This document shows, one piece after another, positions 1 through 5,437 of a stretch of DNA of 5,481 nt. The translations under genes were made by a program, and so were the position numbers. Origin of the DNA: DATKQI01 sp035532755. GTDB lineage: Bacteria; Pseudomonadota; Alphaproteobacteria; Acetobacterales; Acetobacteraceae. The notes under the pieces were generated by a model. That model worked only from the letters and a program-made list of their open reading frames with translations, had not been told where the DNA came from and made no database searches. How positions within the stretch are numbered: position 1 is the stretch's first letter; the number at the start of each line of letters is the position of its first letter. The stretch spans positions 1 through 5,481 of the forward strand of contig DATKQI010000183.1 in assembly GCA_035532755.1 (NCBI GenBank), given 5' to 3'.

Positions 1-605
1 TCGTAGGCGGCCGAGTTGTAGCCGAGGCAGACCAGTTCCACGCCCTGCAGCCCCAGCACCCGCCATGCCTCCGGCCAGCGCCGGTCGTTGCAGATCATCA
101 TCCCCAGCACCCCGCCGCCCAGCGCCGCAGGCGCGCGGAAGGCGGGGAAGCCGAGATCGCCATAGGCGAAATACCGCTTCTCCAGCTGCGCGAACCGCGC
201 GCCGGGGCGCGGGGCGACCGATCCGGGCAGATGCACCTTGCGGTAATGGCCGATGGTCGCGCCGTCCGGCCCCACCAGCACGGCGCTGTTGAAACGCCGC
301 CCGTCATTGGCCCGTTCGGCATAGCCGACGTAGAACCCCACCCCCAGCGCCCGCGCCCGGTCGAACAGCGGTTGCACGGAGGGGTTGGGCATTGCCGGCT
401 CGGTGCAGGCGTCAAGCTCCGCCTCGCTCAGCAGCCAGCGCGGGAAGAAGGTGGTGAAGGCCAGCTCGGGGAACACCACGAGCCGCGCACCCGCCGCGGC
501 GGCCCGTTCCAGCAGCGCGATCATCCGGGCGAGCACATCCTCCCGCCGGTCGGCTTTCTGGGTGGGGCCCATCTGGGCGCCGGCGACGAGCAGGCTGCGG
601 GACAT
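1..605 (-). CDS. N-carbamoyl-D-amino-acid hydrolase (nitrilase superfamily), C-terminus beyond left edge
   Basis: Carbon-nitrogen hydrolase expected to cleave N-carbamoyl-D-amino acids to D-amino acid, CO2 and ammonia in the cytoplasm. The 201 visible residues start MSRSLLVAGAQMGPT. They carry the nitrilase triad at the usual family positions: Glu47 in FPELAFTTFFPRW, Lys123 in HYRKVHLPG and Cys172 in MICNDRRWPE. The FFPRW, RRFNSAVLV, LEKRYFAYGDLGFP and CNDRRWPE stretches are typical of D-carbamoylases rather than beta-ureidopropionases. The family is about 300 residues long, so about 100 are missing off the window. I chose the ATG at 603-605 because it puts the glutamate at position 47, as in the Agrobacterium enzyme. 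An in-frame ATG at 624-626 would add seven residues, and neither has a clear ribosome site. It is divergent from the LysR gene, which probably controls it. The hydantoin-racemase-like gene nearby supports a hydantoin or ureide role. Family call is firm; the exact substrate is inferred. Confidence 0.92.
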   Translation of the reverse strand, partial: MSRSLLVAGAQMGPTQKADRREDVLARMIALLERAAAAGARLVVFPELAFTTFFPRWLLSEAELDACTEPAMPNPSVQPLFDRARALGVGFYVGYAERANDGRRFNSAVLVGPDGATIGHYRKVHLPGSVAPRPGARFAQLEKRYFAYGDLGFPAFRAPAALGGGVLGMMICNDRRWPEAWRVLGLQGVELVCLGYNSAAY

Positions 606-718
606 GAAGGATGGTCTTTCGGACATGCGTGGCGTGCACAGCATGGCCAGAAGCGCGGAAAGGCTTCAATATAGAGAAGCTATGATGTTTTGCGCCCGTC
701 TATTCAAATGAGTGATAG
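606..718. promoter_or_regulatory. Divergent promoter region between carbamoylase and LysR genes
   Basis: This 113-base gap separates two divergent starts and becomes AT-rich from about 660. On the plus strand TATGAT (681-686) is a good -10 candidate for the LysR gene, but the expected -35 place (about 658-663, GAAAGG) matches poorly. That would suit a regulated promoter. On the minus strand TATATT (673-668) could be a -10 for the carbamoylase gene, and TTGAAT (707-702) is a -35-like hexamer, but the two are too far apart to pair. Promoter assignments are inferred by eye; the divergent layout is seen directly. Confidence 0.55.
663..680. promoter_or_regulatory. Candidate LysR operator (GCTTC-N8-GAAGC dyad)
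   Basis: A perfect inverted repeat, GCTTC (663-667) and GAAGC (676-680), flanks an AT-rich centre. T665/A677 and T666/A678 fit the T-N11-A spacing typical of LysR-type binding sites. It lies directly upstream of the TATGAT candidate -10 of the LysR gene, where the -35 would be, and between the two divergent starts. This is the classic position for an autoregulatory LysR site that also controls the divergent target. The match is seen; the binding is inferred. Confidence 0.45.
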
Positions 719-1618
719 ATGAACCTCCGCCAGATCGAGATCCTCCGCGCCGTGGTCCGCCATCACACCACCGTCGCCGCCGCGCAGGCGCTCGGCCTGT
801 CCCAGCCGGCGGTGAGCAATGCCGTGAAGGCGATGGAGGCGCAGCTCGGCTTCCCGCTGTTCGAGCGGATCAACAACCGGCTGTTCCCGACGCGGGAGGC
901 GCAGACGCTGTACGAGGACGCCGACCCCATCTTCGCGCTGCATGGGGCGCTGGAGGCCAAGCTGCAGGATCTGAGGGAGAACAAGGCGGGGCAGCTGCGG
1001 ATCATCGCCACCCCGCCGCTCGGCCATGGCGTGATCCCGCTCGCGCTCCGCCGGTTCCTCGCCCGCCGGCCGAAGGTGCGGGTGTTCTTCGACGTGCGGC
1101 GGTTCGAAGGCGTGGTCGAGAGCGTGGAGACGAACGTGGCCGAGCTCGGCTTCCTGCTCGGCCTCGGCGAACATCCGGCCCTCGCGTCGAAGATCGTGTT
1201 CAGCGGCGAGATGGTGTGCGTGTTCCGCCCGGAGCACCCGCTGGCCGCCCGCGCGTTCGTCACGCCCGCCGATCTCGCGCCGCACCGATTCATCGCCCTG
1301 CAATGGGGCACGCGGATGGGCACGGCGGTGCGGCGCGCTTTCGAGCAGGCGGGGCAGCCGTTCGATTTCGCGGTGGAAGTGCGCTACTGCAACGCCGCCT
1401 GCGTGCTGGCCGAAAGCGGCGTGGGGGTCGCCATCGTCGATCCGCTGTCGCCGGCCAGTGGCGGGCGCTACCGGCTGGCGGTGCGGCCGTTCCGTCCGGC
1501 AACGCCCGTGACCGCCCATGCCGCATACGCACGCGCCCGCCCGCTGTCGCGCCTCGCGGCGGCATTCCTGCAGGAAGTCGGCACGGTGGCAGCCGAATCG
1601 AAGGCCGGCCCCGCTTGA
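719..1618 (+). CDS. LysR-type transcriptional regulator
   Basis: Transcription factor of 299 residues, a normal LysR length. The N-terminal winged helix-turn-helix spans about residues 1-60: MNLRQIEILRAVV, then recognition helix LSQPAVSNAVKAME (about 28-41) and LGFPLFERINNRLFPT. A linker helix follows (about 65-90). The effector-binding domain runs from about 91 (GQLRIIATPPLG) to 290, with the usual E-S-G-V-G-V-A-I-V-D turn near 232-241. The start resembles the OccR/NocR-like branch (MNLRQ, then PTREAQTLY), a group often acting on amino-acid or opine catabolism; that placement is from memory. The ATG at 719 has only a weak GAG upstream. The gene is divergent from the carbamoylase and 45 bases upstream of the racemase, so both are its likely targets. 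The TGA stop lies inside a 14-bp tandem duplication. The inducer is unknown; a carbamoyl amino acid or hydantoin is a guess. Confidence 0.95.
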   Translation: MNLRQIEILRAVVRHHTTVAAAQALGLSQPAVSNAVKAMEAQLGFPLFERINNRLFPTREAQTLYEDADPIFALHGALEAKLQDLRENKAGQLRIIATPPLGHGVIPLALRRFLARRPKVRVFFDVRRFEGVVESVETNVAELGFLLGLGEHPALASKIVFSGEMVCVFRPEHPLAARAFVTPADLAPHRFIALQWGTRMGTAVRRAFEQAGQPFDFAVEVRYCNAACVLAESGVGVAIVDPLSPASGGRYRLAVRPFRPATPVTAHAAYARARPLSRLAAAFLQEVGTVAAESKAGPA

Positions 1619-1638
1619 TCGTCCCCGCTTGATCGTCC
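1609..1638 (+). repeat. Perfect 14-bp tandem duplication across the LysR stop codon
   Basis: The unit CCGCTTGATCGTCC occurs at 1611-1624 and again at 1625-1638 with no mismatch; the two bases before it (1609-1610, CC) also fit the 14-base period. The first copy contains the last codons and TGA stop (1616-1618) of the LysR gene, so the second copy is untranslated and carries a duplicate TGA at 1630-1632. This looks like a recent slippage duplication. Confidence 0.9.
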
Positions 1639-1644
1639 ACGAGC

Positions 1645-1663
1645 GGCGGGCGACAGTCCCGCC
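1645..1663 (+). promoter_or_regulatory. GC hairpin abutting the racemase start codon
   Basis: GGCGGG (1645-1650) and CCCGCC (1658-1663) form a perfect 6-bp stem with a 7-base loop. The base right after the stem is the A of the racemase ATG. There is no recognisable Shine-Dalgarno site outside the stem; the only purine-rich candidate (GGCGGG) is inside it. The structure could therefore limit initiation, or attenuate transcripts coming from the LysR gene. No T-run follows, so it is not a standard terminator. Pairing is seen; function is inferred. Confidence 0.4.
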
Positions 1664-2302
1664 ATGCGCATCCTGGTCATCAATCCCAACAGCTCCACGT
1701 CCTGTTCGGCCGGCATCGACAAGGCCATCGCCGCCTTCCGCCTGCCCGGCGGGCCGGTGGTGGATGTGGCCACGCTGCGCGAGGGGCCGCCGGCGATCCT
1801 GACCTGGCGGGACTGGCACGCCGTGGCCGGGCCACTGTGCGATCTGGTGGGGCGGGAACCAGCGGATGTCTACGTGATCGCCTGCGCGTCGGACCCCGGG
1901 ATCGACGCGGTGCGCGCCGCCACCGCCGTGCCGGTGCTGGGGGTGTTCCGCTGCGCGGTGGCCGCGGCGGTGGCGCGGGCCGAGCGGTTCGGCGTGGTGG
2001 CGATCGTCGATGCCTCCAAGGCGCGGCATCTGGCGGCGCTGCGCGCGATGGGGCTCGAACCCCGCCTCGCCGGCGAATGCGCGGTGAACGCCACCATGGA
2101 CGAATTGCTCGATCCCGCCGCCGGCCGGGCGCGGCTTGCAAGTGCGGCGCGGGAGGTGGTGGCGGCCGGGGCGCAGACGGTCATTCTCGGCTGCACCGGC
2201 ATGGCGCACCACCGCGCCTTCATCGAGGACGCCGCCGGCGTGCCGGTGATCGAGCCCTGCCAGGTCGCCGTGGCGCAGGCGATCGGGCTGCTGCTCGCCT
2301 GA
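1664..2302 (+). CDS. Asp/Glu/hydantoin racemase family protein, probable hydantoin racemase
   Basis: Cofactor-independent racemase of 212 residues, slightly shorter than typical hydantoin racemases. It would interconvert D- and L-5-substituted hydantoins (or a related ureide such as allantoin) by two-cysteine proton transfer. The N-terminus MRILVINPNSS is the family signature. The two expected catalytic cysteines are Cys74 in IACASDPGI and Cys177 in VILGCTGMAHH, one per half of the pseudo-symmetric fold. PVLGVFRCAVAAA (about 90-102) and AERFGVVAIVDA (about 106-117) match the family's central segment. Family members usually read CFGDPG where this has CASDPG, so substrate preference may differ. 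It lies 45 bases after the LysR gene on the same strand, with a hairpin before its start. With the divergent D-carbamoylase it suggests a hydantoin-to-D-amino-acid route. A different small racemase or maleate-isomerase-like activity cannot be excluded. Confidence 0.88.
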   Translation: MRILVINPNSSTSCSAGIDKAIAAFRLPGGPVVDVATLREGPPAILTWRDWHAVAGPLCDLVGREPADVYVIACASDPGIDAVRAATAVPVLGVFRCAVAAAVARAERFGVVAIVDASKARHLAALRAMGLEPRLAGECAVNATMDELLDPAAGRARLASAAREVVAAGAQTVILGCTGMAHHRAFIEDAAGVPVIEPCQVAVAQAIGLLLA

Positions 2303-3115
2303 CCAGGGCAGACTGCCGCCGATCGCCTCGGAGATGCGCCGCGCCGCCGCCTCCAGCGCTGCCTCCACCGCCGCCCGGTCAGGCGCGGCGCCGCGCGGCG
2401 GCAGCAGCGGGACGGTGAGGGCGGCCACCGCGATGCCGCGCGCATCGACGATCGGGTAGCTGATGTCAATCACGCCGTCATGCACCTCGCTCGGCGCGAC
2501 ATCGTGCCCCGCGGCGGCGATGCGGGCGAGCCGCGCTTCCAGCAGGTCGGCCCGGTCCAGCGCTTCCGCGGCCGCCATCCGGCCGGCCAGTTCGGCGCGG
2601 CGCGGCGGCGGCTGGAAGGCGGCGAGCACGCGGGCGGAGACGTAGCGGGAGACGAACGGAAATACCGCACCCAGCCGCACCCCGAACGCCATGGGCAGGC
2701 TCGGCCGTTCCTCCGCGACCACCAGGATCTGCTCACCATGGGCCACCACCAGATGGCAGGTCTGGCCCACCTGCTCCGCCAGGGCCTGCATCACCGGCAG
2801 CGCGGCCTGCTGCAGCCGGCGCGTCGGCGGGTGGCGGTTGGCCAGCTCAAACAGCTTCAGGGTGAGCCCGTACTGGGTGGTCAGCGGGTCCCGCGCGACA
2901 TAGCCGCGCCGTTCCAGCACGCTCAGCATGCGGAAGATCTCGGCCACCGTCCGCCCCACGCGCTGCGCCAGGGCCTTCTGCGCCACGCCGCCCGGCTGCT
3001 CGGACAGCGCCTCCAGCAGGTCGAGCCCCTTTTCCAGCGCCGGCGCGGCATAGCGCGCGCCCGTGTCGTTCGCGTCGTTCATTTCAGCATTGACCAAGCC
3101 AGGGTGATCTTTCAT
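2303..3115 (-). CDS. IclR-type transcriptional regulator lacking a stop codon at the expected end
   Basis: IclR-family regulator. From the ATG at 3113-3115 the N-terminal winged helix-turn-helix covers about residues 24-78 (ALEKGLDLLEALSEQPGGV, then recognition helix VGRTVAEIFRMLSVLERRGYV). The effector-binding domain covers about 95-268, ending in AARRISEAIGGSLPW at residue 271. Family members are usually 250-270 residues, so the conserved protein ends at 2303. No stop is there: the frame continues antisense through the racemase and LysR genes to a TGA at 704-706, which would give 803 residues. The extra 532 residues look like antisense translation (rich in His, Arg, Gly), not a domain. The interval given is the conserved part only. 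A second in-frame ATG at 3080-3082 (MNDANDTG) is equally plausible; neither has a clear ribosome site, and the first lies inside the putative operator. Divergent from the dioxygenase operon, which it probably regulates along with itself. Confidence 0.85.
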
Positions 3116-3118
3116 ATT
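3090..3118 (+). promoter_or_regulatory. Candidate promoter of the dioxygenase-permease operon
   Basis: TTGACC (3090-3095) matches the -35 consensus at five of six places and is 17 bases from CATATT (3113-3118), a four-of-six -10. Transcription would begin near 3125, giving a leader of about 32 bases with the strong AGGAGG site. TACACT (3131-3136) is an alternative -10 without a good -35. The -10 overlaps the inverted repeat, as expected for IclR-type repression. Confidence 0.45.
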
Positions 3119-3129
3119 TGAAATTGAAA
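3110..3129. promoter_or_regulatory. Candidate IclR operator (TTTCA-N4-TGAAA)
   Basis: TTTCA (3110-3114) and TGAAA (3119-3123) are a perfect inverted repeat with a 4-base spacer. A second TGAAA (3125-3129) follows in direct orientation six bases on. IclR proteins commonly bind short AT-rich palindromes ending in TTTC/GAAA-type halves. This is an AT-rich island in a GC-rich window, lying in the divergent gap and covering both the candidate -10 and the upstream ATG option of the regulator. Repeat seen; binding inferred. Confidence 0.5.
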
Positions 3130-3145
3130 ATACACTAAAGAAACT

Positions 3146-3151
3146 AGGAGG
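3146..3151 (+). promoter_or_regulatory. Strong Shine-Dalgarno site of the dioxygenase gene
   Basis: AGGAGG lies five bases before the ATG at 3157 and fixes that start. It is a full consensus match, in contrast to the weak sites of the LysR, racemase and IclR genes. Confidence 0.85.
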
Positions 3152-3156
3152 ACGCC

Positions 3157-3984
3157 ATGGGCACGCTGCGCCCCGACGACGTGCGGTTCTACAACGAACG
3201 CGGATATTTCGCCCCCGTGCGCGCATTCCCCGCCGAACAGGCCGCCGCCTTCCGTGCGAAGCTGGAGCAGTTCGAGGCTGGGCACGCGGCGCTGAAGCCG
3301 CTGCTGCGCAACAAATCCCACCTCGCACTCGCCTGGGTGGACGAGCTGATCCGCCACCCGGGCATCCTCGATGCGGTGGAGCAGGTGATCGGCCCGAACA
3401 TCCTGTGCTGGGGCAGCAGCTTCTTCATCAAGGACGCGCATGATCCGGGCTTCGTCTCCTGGCACCAGGACTCCACGTACTGGGGGCTGGAGCCGCCGGA
3501 TATCGTGACGGCCTGGGTCGCGCTGTCCGAAAGCGTGGTCGCGAACGGGGCCATGCGGGTGATGCCGGACAGCCACAAGATGGACCAGGTGGCGCATCGC
3601 GACACCTTCGCCGCGAACAACCTGCTGAGCCGCGGCCAGGAGATCGCGGTGGAGGTGGACGAGACTCAGGCCGTGGCGCTGGAACTGCAGCCGGGCGAGA
3701 TGTCCCTGCACCACGTGCGGCTGATCCACGGGTCGGACCCCAACCCTTCCGCGCGGCGGCGCATCGGCTTCGCCATCCGCTACCTGCCCACGCATGTGCG
3801 CCAGACGGTGGGCACGCGCGACAGCGCGACGCTGGTGCGCGGCGTGGATGCCCACGGCAACTTTCTGCCCGAACGCCGGCCGGAAGCCGATCTGGCCCCG
3901 GCCGCGCTCGCCTTCCATGCCGAGATCACCCAACAGGTCAAAGACGTGCTGATGCGCGATGCGGCGGGTGCCGCGGCGATGTAG
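3157..3984 (+). CDS. Phytanoyl-CoA dioxygenase (PhyH) family Fe(II)/2-oxoglutarate oxygenase
   Basis: Non-heme iron oxygenase of 275 residues, a usual PhyH-family length. It should hydroxylate a small substrate using O2 and 2-oxoglutarate in the cytoplasm. The metal ligands are visible: His103 and Asp105 in SWHQDSTYWGL, and distal His191 in VRLIHGSDPN. The 2-oxoglutarate-binding arginine is in the Arg200-Arg202 run (ARRRIGFAIRYLP). NGAMRVMPDSHK (130-141) and LQPGEMSLHH (177-186) are conserved double-stranded beta-helix segments. The Asp in HxD argues for hydroxylation rather than SyrB2-type halogenation, where that residue is Ala or Gly. There is no signal peptide. It is the first gene of a probable operon with the permease 66 bases downstream and is divergent from the IclR regulator. 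The substrate cannot be read from sequence; the permease neighbour suggests an imported organic acid or amino-acid derivative rather than a CoA ester. Confidence 0.93.
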   Translation: MGTLRPDDVRFYNERGYFAPVRAFPAEQAAAFRAKLEQFEAGHAALKPLLRNKSHLALAWVDELIRHPGILDAVEQVIGPNILCWGSSFFIKDAHDPGFVSWHQDSTYWGLEPPDIVTAWVALSESVVANGAMRVMPDSHKMDQVAHRDTFAANNLLSRGQEIAVEVDETQAVALELQPGEMSLHHVRLIHGSDPNPSARRRIGFAIRYLPTHVRQTVGTRDSATLVRGVDAHGNFLPERRPEADLAPAALAFHAEITQQVKDVLMRDAAGAAAM

Positions 3985-4011
3985 CGCGCGCCTGCCGAAC
4001 GGGAAAACCGA

Positions 4012-4031
4012 GCGCCCCGATGAGAGGGCGC
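4012..4031 (+). promoter_or_regulatory. Hairpin in the dioxygenase-permease gap
   Basis: GCGCCC (4012-4017) pairs with GGGCGC (4026-4031) around an 8-base loop. The stem ends three bases before the AAGGAGG ribosome site. There is no T-run, so it is unlikely to stop transcription. It could stabilise the upstream message or tune permease translation. Low-to-moderate support. Confidence 0.35.
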
Positions 4032-4034
4032 CAC

Positions 4035-4041
4035 AAGGAGG
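4035..4041 (+). promoter_or_regulatory. Shine-Dalgarno site of the permease gene
   Basis: AAGGAGG lies nine bases before the ATG at 4051. It supports that start over an overlapping ATG at 4020 in another frame. Confidence 0.85.
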
Positions 4042-4050
4042 AAACCAGGA

Positions 4051-5337
4051 ATGTTCTCGCGCGTGCGCTGGATGATCATCTGGCTGCTGTTTCTGGCCGG
4101 CCTGATCAACTACATGGACCGGGCCGCGTTGTCGGTCGCGGCCCCGCTGGTGGCGAAGGATCTGCGGCTCGATCCGGCACAGCTCGGCCTCGTGTTCAGC
4201 GTGTTCTTCTTCGGCTATGCGCTGTTCTGCTTCGTCGGCGGCTATTTCTCCGACCGCGTCGGCCCGAAGCGGGTGTTCACCGTTTCCATGGTGGCCTGGT
4301 CGGTGTTCTGCGGGCTGACCGGGGCGGTGTTCAGCTTCGCCTCCCTGCTGGTGGTGCGGGTGCTGTTCGGCATGGGCGAAGGGCCGCTGAGTTCCACCAT
4401 GAACAAGACGGTCAGCCAGTGGTTCCCGCGCCGCGAGCAGGCGAGCGCGGTGGGGATGGCGAATGCCGGCACGCCGCTGGGCGGCGCGCTGGCCGGGCCG
4501 GTGGTGGGGCTGATCGCGATCGGCTTCGGCTGGCGCATCTCCTTCGTCATCATCGCGATCATCGGCCTCGCGTGGACGCTTGCGTGGGCGCTGCTGGCGA
4601 CGGACCGCCCCGCGCAGCATCCCTGGATGCGCGCATCGGAGCTGGCCGAGATCGAGGCGGATCGGGGCGCGCCGGAGACCGCGGGGCAGGCATTGCCGCT
4701 GCGCGACTACCTCCGCCGGCCGGCGGTGCTGGCCACCGCGTTCGCCTTCTTCGGCTATGCCGATCTGCTCTATTTCTTCCTGGCATGGTTCCCCAGCTAC
4801 CTGACGATGGCGCGGCACCTCAGCGTGAAAAGCATGAGCCTGGTGACGGTGATCCCCTGGCTGCTCGGCTTCCTCGGCCTCGCGCTGGGCGGCTTCCTCA
4901 CCGATGCGGTGTTCCGGCGCACCGGGCGGGCGGTGTTCGCGCGCAAGCTCGTGCTGGTGGGCTGCCTGCTGCTGGCGGCGGTGTGCGTGGCATTGGCCGG
5001 GCTGGCGACAAGTGTTGGCTCCGCCGTGGCATTGATGGCGGCATCGGTGTTCTTCCTCTACCTGACCGGGAACACCTACTGGGCGATCATTCTGGACACG
5101 GTGGAGGGCGGAAAGGTCGGCGGCGTGAGCGGGTTCGTGCACCTGATCGCCAATCTCGCCGGCATCGTCTCCCCGGCGGTGACGGGGCTGCTGGTGCAAT
5201 GGACGGGGGCATTCACCTCCGCCTTCGTTCTTGCCGGCGCCATGGCAGTGATCGGCGCGCTCGCGGTCGCGATCTGGGTGCGCGCGCCGGGGCAGGCCGC
5301 CGTGATCGCGCAGCGCCCGGCCCGCGCCCTGCCCTGA
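4051..5337 (+). CDS. MFS transporter, anion:cation symporter (ACS) type
   Basis: Inner-membrane permease of 428 residues with the expected 12 transmembrane segments of the major facilitator superfamily. The first segment plus NYMDRAALSVAAPLVAKDL (20-38) is the hallmark of the ACS branch, which carries organic anions such as hexuronates, galactonate, tartrate or phthalate derivatives with protons. The loop 2-3 motif GYFSDRVGPKRVF (64-76) is the MFS signature. GMGEGPLSSTMNKTVSQWFP (107-126) and MANAGTPLGGALAGP (136-150) are conserved ACS segments. The hydrophilic central loop is about residues 184-222, and GGFLTDAVFRRTG (280-292) is the matching loop 8-9 motif. It is downstream of the PhyH-type oxygenase on the same strand, so it probably imports that enzyme's substrate, under IclR control. 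Family call is firm; the transported molecule is unknown. Confidence 0.94.
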   Translation: MFSRVRWMIIWLLFLAGLINYMDRAALSVAAPLVAKDLRLDPAQLGLVFSVFFFGYALFCFVGGYFSDRVGPKRVFTVSMVAWSVFCGLTGAVFSFASLLVVRVLFGMGEGPLSSTMNKTVSQWFPRREQASAVGMANAGTPLGGALAGPVVGLIAIGFGWRISFVIIAIIGLAWTLAWALLATDRPAQHPWMRASELAEIEADRGAPETAGQALPLRDYLRRPAVLATAFAFFGYADLLYFFLAWFPSYLTMARHLSVKSMSLVTVIPWLLGFLGLALGGFLTDAVFRRTGRAVFARKLVLVGCLLLAAVCVALAGLATSVGSAVALMAASVFFLYLTGNTYWAIILDTVEGGKVGGVSGFVHLIANLAGIVSPAVTGLLVQWTGAFTSAFVLAGAMAVIGALAVAIWVRAPGQAAVIAQRPARALP

Positions 5338-5425
5338 TCGCGCGGCGGCGCAGAAACCCGTTGGCGGGACCGGGCGATTGATGGGAACCTGCGGCGCACC
5401 GGCAGCAGGCGAACAGCCGGACCAG

Positions 5426-5431
5426 AAGGGG
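5426..5431 (+). promoter_or_regulatory. Ribosome binding site of the right-edge gene
   Basis: AAGGGG lies six bases before the ATG at 5438. It supports that start, which otherwise rests on only 14 visible codons. Confidence 0.6.
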
Positions 5432-5437
5432 AACGGG

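Noticed and set aside
704..2302. A genuine fused C-terminal domain on the IclR regulator.
   Set aside because: The extra translation has the composition of antisense coding sequence and no motif I recognise, while both opposite-strand genes are clearly real.
2480..3121. Plus-strand open frame of 213 codons opposite the IclR gene.
   Set aside because: Antisense shadow; the minus-strand frame encodes a recognisable IclR protein over the same bases.
3157..3984. Possible SyrB2-like non-heme iron halogenase.
   Set aside because: Those enzymes replace the metal-binding Asp with Ala or Gly. Here His103-x-Asp105 is intact, so a hydroxylase is the better call.
5357..5368. CCCG-TTGG-CGGG hairpin after the permease as a terminator.
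   Set aside because: Only a 4-bp stem and no T-run follow; it is too weak to call.
4020..5381. Plus-strand open frame of 453 codons overlapping the permease in another frame.
   Set aside because: Arg/Gly-rich shadow translation without membrane segments. The permease frame has clear family motifs and its own AAGGAGG site.
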